6,888 bases of DNA from assembly GCA_002433675.1 (NCBI GenBank), contig DJIP01000035.1, forward strand, positions 1 to 6,888, written 5' to 3'. This DNA is from Halomonas halophila (lineage in GTDB: Bacteria > Pseudomonadota > Gammaproteobacteria > Pseudomonadales > Halomonadaceae). Made by a program: the position numbers and the translations under genes. The stretch's first letter is position 1, and each line of letters starts with the position of its first letter. Under the pieces are notes generated by a model, which did not search any database, was not told the origin of the DNA, and was given only the letters and a program-made list of their open reading frames with translations. Shown piece after piece: positions 5,228 through 6,888 of the stretch.

Positions 5228-6888
5228 ATGAACACCTTTGACAACAGCACCACCGGCACCAGCGCTTCCTCTGCACCGCGCAGCGAACCGGTGAAGGTGC
5301 CGAAGGGCGCCACCGCCGGCGATCCCTGCGGTGACCCAACCCCGGAGCCGATCCTGCGCATCGAGGGCCTGAGCGTCGCGCTGCCCGCCGGCGCCGACCG
5401 CGAGTACGCCGTGGAAGAGCTGTCCTACGAAGTCAGCCCCGGCGAGATCCTGTGCGTGGTGGGCGAATCCGGCTCCGGCAAGTCCATGGCCGCCAATACC
5501 GTCATGGGCCTTCTGCCCAAGGGCGTGCGCCCGGTGGCCGGGCGAGTGATGTTCGAGGGCAAGGACGTGCTGACCCTCGACGAGAAGCGCCACCGGGCGC
5601 TGCGCGGCAAGAAGATCGGCATGATCTTCCAGGAGCCGATGACCGCCCTCAACCCGCTGATGCGCATTGGCGATCAGATCGCCGAAGTGTTCGAAGCCCA
5701 TGGCGAGCTCAAGGGTGCCGAGCGTCAGGCCCGGGCGCTGGAGCTACTCAAGGAAGTCCGCCTGCCTCAGCCCGAACGGGCCATCCGTGCCTACCCCTTC
5801 GAGCTATCCGGTGGCCAGCGCCAGCGGGTGATGATCGCCATGGCGCTGGCGCTGGAACCGAAGCTGTTGATCGCCGATGAGCCCACCACCGCGCTGGACG
5901 TCACCACCCAGGCACAGATCCTCGAGCTGATCGCCGACCTGCAACGTCGCCACCACATGGCGGTGATGTTCATCACCCACGACTTCGGCGTGGTCGCCGA
6001 GATCGCCAATCGGGTGTGCGTGATGCGCCACGGTCGGATCGTCGAGATCGGCCGCCGCGACGAAGTGCTCGACAACCCCCGTCACGACTATACCCGGGCG
6101 CTGATCGAGGCCATCCCCAGCGACGCCGCGCCGCCCGAGCGCGAGCCGATGGCGCCGACGCCGATCCTCGAGGTACGCGACCTGAATCGGGTATTCCGTT
6201 CCCGCGGCGGGCTGTTCAAGCCCTCCCGTGAGGTACGCGCCCTGGACGAGCTCAGCTTCACCCTGTCACGCGGCGAGACCATCGGCATCGTCGGCGAGTC
6301 GGGCTCCGGCAAGTCGACCCTGGGGCGCTGCGTCGTGCGCCTGGAGCGTCCCGACAGCGGCGAGATCCTGCTGGGTGGCGAAGACCTGTCCGCGCTCAAG
6401 GGTGACGCCCTGCGGCGCCAGCGCCACCGGGTGCAGATGGTGTTCCAGGACCCTTACGCCTCGCTCAACCCACGCACCCGGGTGGGCATGGCCATCGCCC
6501 AGGGCCCCATCGCCAACGGCGTGCCCCGCGAAAAGGCCCTGGCCAAGGCCGACGAGCTGCTCGAGCTGGTGGGACTTGGCGGCAGCGCCGACCGCTTCCC
6601 TCATGAGTTCTCCGGCGGTCAGCGCCAGCGCATCGGCATCGCCCGCGCCCTGGCACTGGACCCGGAGCTGATCGTCGCCGATGAAGCGGTGTCGGCGCTG
6701 GACGTATCGATCCAGGCCCAGGTGCTCGAGCTGCTCGAGGATCTGAAGCAGCGCTTCTCGCTGTCACTTCTGTTCATCACCCACGACCTGCGGGTCGCCG
6801 CCCAGATCTGCGATCGCATCATCGTCATGCAGAAGGGCCGCATCGTCGAACAGGGCAGCGCCCAGGAGGTCTTCACCCGACCTCAGGC
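5228..6888 (+). CDS. fused two-domain peptide-type ABC transporter ATPase (DppD-DppF-like), C-terminus beyond the window
   Basis: 553 residues are present and the frame is still open at the right edge. It carries two nucleotide-binding domains that in E. coli Dpp are separate proteins. Domain 1 (about 42-298, DppD-like): Walker A GESGSGKS 79-86, Q-loop Q135 in [10 protein letters not shown], signature LSGGQ 193-197, Walker B LLIADE 213-218 and H-loop H251. Domain 2 (from about 313, DppF-like): Walker A 356-363, Q407 in [11 protein letters not shown], signature FSGGQ 461-465, Walker B LIVADE 481-486 and H519. All catalytic residues are intact in both halves. The first 41 residues are Ser/Thr/Pro-rich, probably disordered. 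The linker between domains is only about 20 residues and lacks the Cys motif (CPFxxRC) often found after this point in separate DppD/OppD proteins. ATG at 5228 has GGGAG nine bases upstream. Similar fusions are known (GsiA, YejF), so a single protein would power both permeases. Confidence 0.94.
   Translation, partial: MNTFDNSTTGTSASSAPRSEPVKVPKGATAGDPCGDPTPEPILRIEGLSVALPAGADREYAVEELSYEVSPGEILCVVGESGSGKSMAANTVMGLLPKGVRPVAGRVMFEGKDVLTLDEKRHRALRGKKIGMIFQEPMTALNPLMRIGDQIAEVFEAHGELKGAERQARALELLKEVRLPQPERAIRAYPFELSGGQRQRVMIAMALALEPKLLIADEPTTALDVTTQAQILELIADLQRRHHMAVMFITHDFGVVAEIANRVCVMRHGRIVEIGRRDEVLDNPRHDYTRALIEAIPSDAAPPEREPMAPTPILEVRDLNRVFRSRGGLFKPSREVRALDELSFTLSRGETIGIVGESGSGKSTLGRCVVRLERPDSGEILLGGEDLSALKGDALRRQRHRVQMVFQDPYASLNPRTRVGMAIAQGPIANGVPREKALAKADELLELVGLGGSADRFPHEFSGGQRQRIGIARALALDPELIVADEAVSALDVSIQAQVLELLEDLKQRFSLSLLFITHDLRVAAQICDRIIVMQKGRIVEQGSAQEVFTRPQ

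Noticed and set aside
4352..5701. A 449-codon open frame on the minus strand opposite the second permease and the start of the ATPase
   Set aside because: It is rich in Gly, His, Gln and Asp with no domain, no membrane segment and no ribosome site. It mirrors two genes with clear family signatures, so it is a shadow caused by high GC at codon third positions.

Overview
The window is a high-GC proteobacterial chromosome segment carrying a peptide-type ABC importer locus. The GC-rich third codon positions, the acid-rich secreted protein and the dense gene packing suggest a halophilic gammaproteobacterium of the Halomonas group. That assignment is an inference from composition and protein style, not from a marker gene. 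I see no mobile element, CRISPR array, tRNA or rRNA.

Layout. On the minus strand, positions 1-491 hold the N-terminal part of an M20-family metallohydrolase (ArgE/DapE-type deacylase or peptidase) that runs off the left edge. A 156-base gap follows, then a complete GntR-family regulator of the FCD subgroup at 648-1346, also on the minus strand. A 259-base divergent intergenic region (1347-1605) separates it from a plus-strand operon. That operon encodes a secreted family-5 solute-binding protein (1606-3318), two DppB- and DppC-like permeases (3414-4394 and 4391-5224, overlapping by ATGA) and one long ATPase with two fused nucleotide-binding domains (5228 to the right edge, still open at 6888).

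How it works together. The binding protein would capture a peptide or peptide-like ligand in the periplasm. The permease pair with the fused DppD-DppF-like ATPase would import it, and the M20 enzyme would cleave an amide bond in it in the cytoplasm. The FCD regulator would probably sense a carboxylate, amino acid or related ligand and control the divergent promoters. The divergent region holds two clear palindromes. One is a perfect 12-bp site that fits the GntR-family half-site pattern and overlaps the -35 of a plausible promoter for the importer. The other is a perfect 8-bp inverted repeat just upstream of the regulator gene. A strong GC hairpin between the binding-protein gene and the first permease gene probably sets unequal expression within the operon.

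No radically new system is visible. The points most worth a second look are the operator architecture, the fused ATPase with its disordered N-terminus and short linker, and the long leader of the binding protein. The substrate cannot be read from the sequence.
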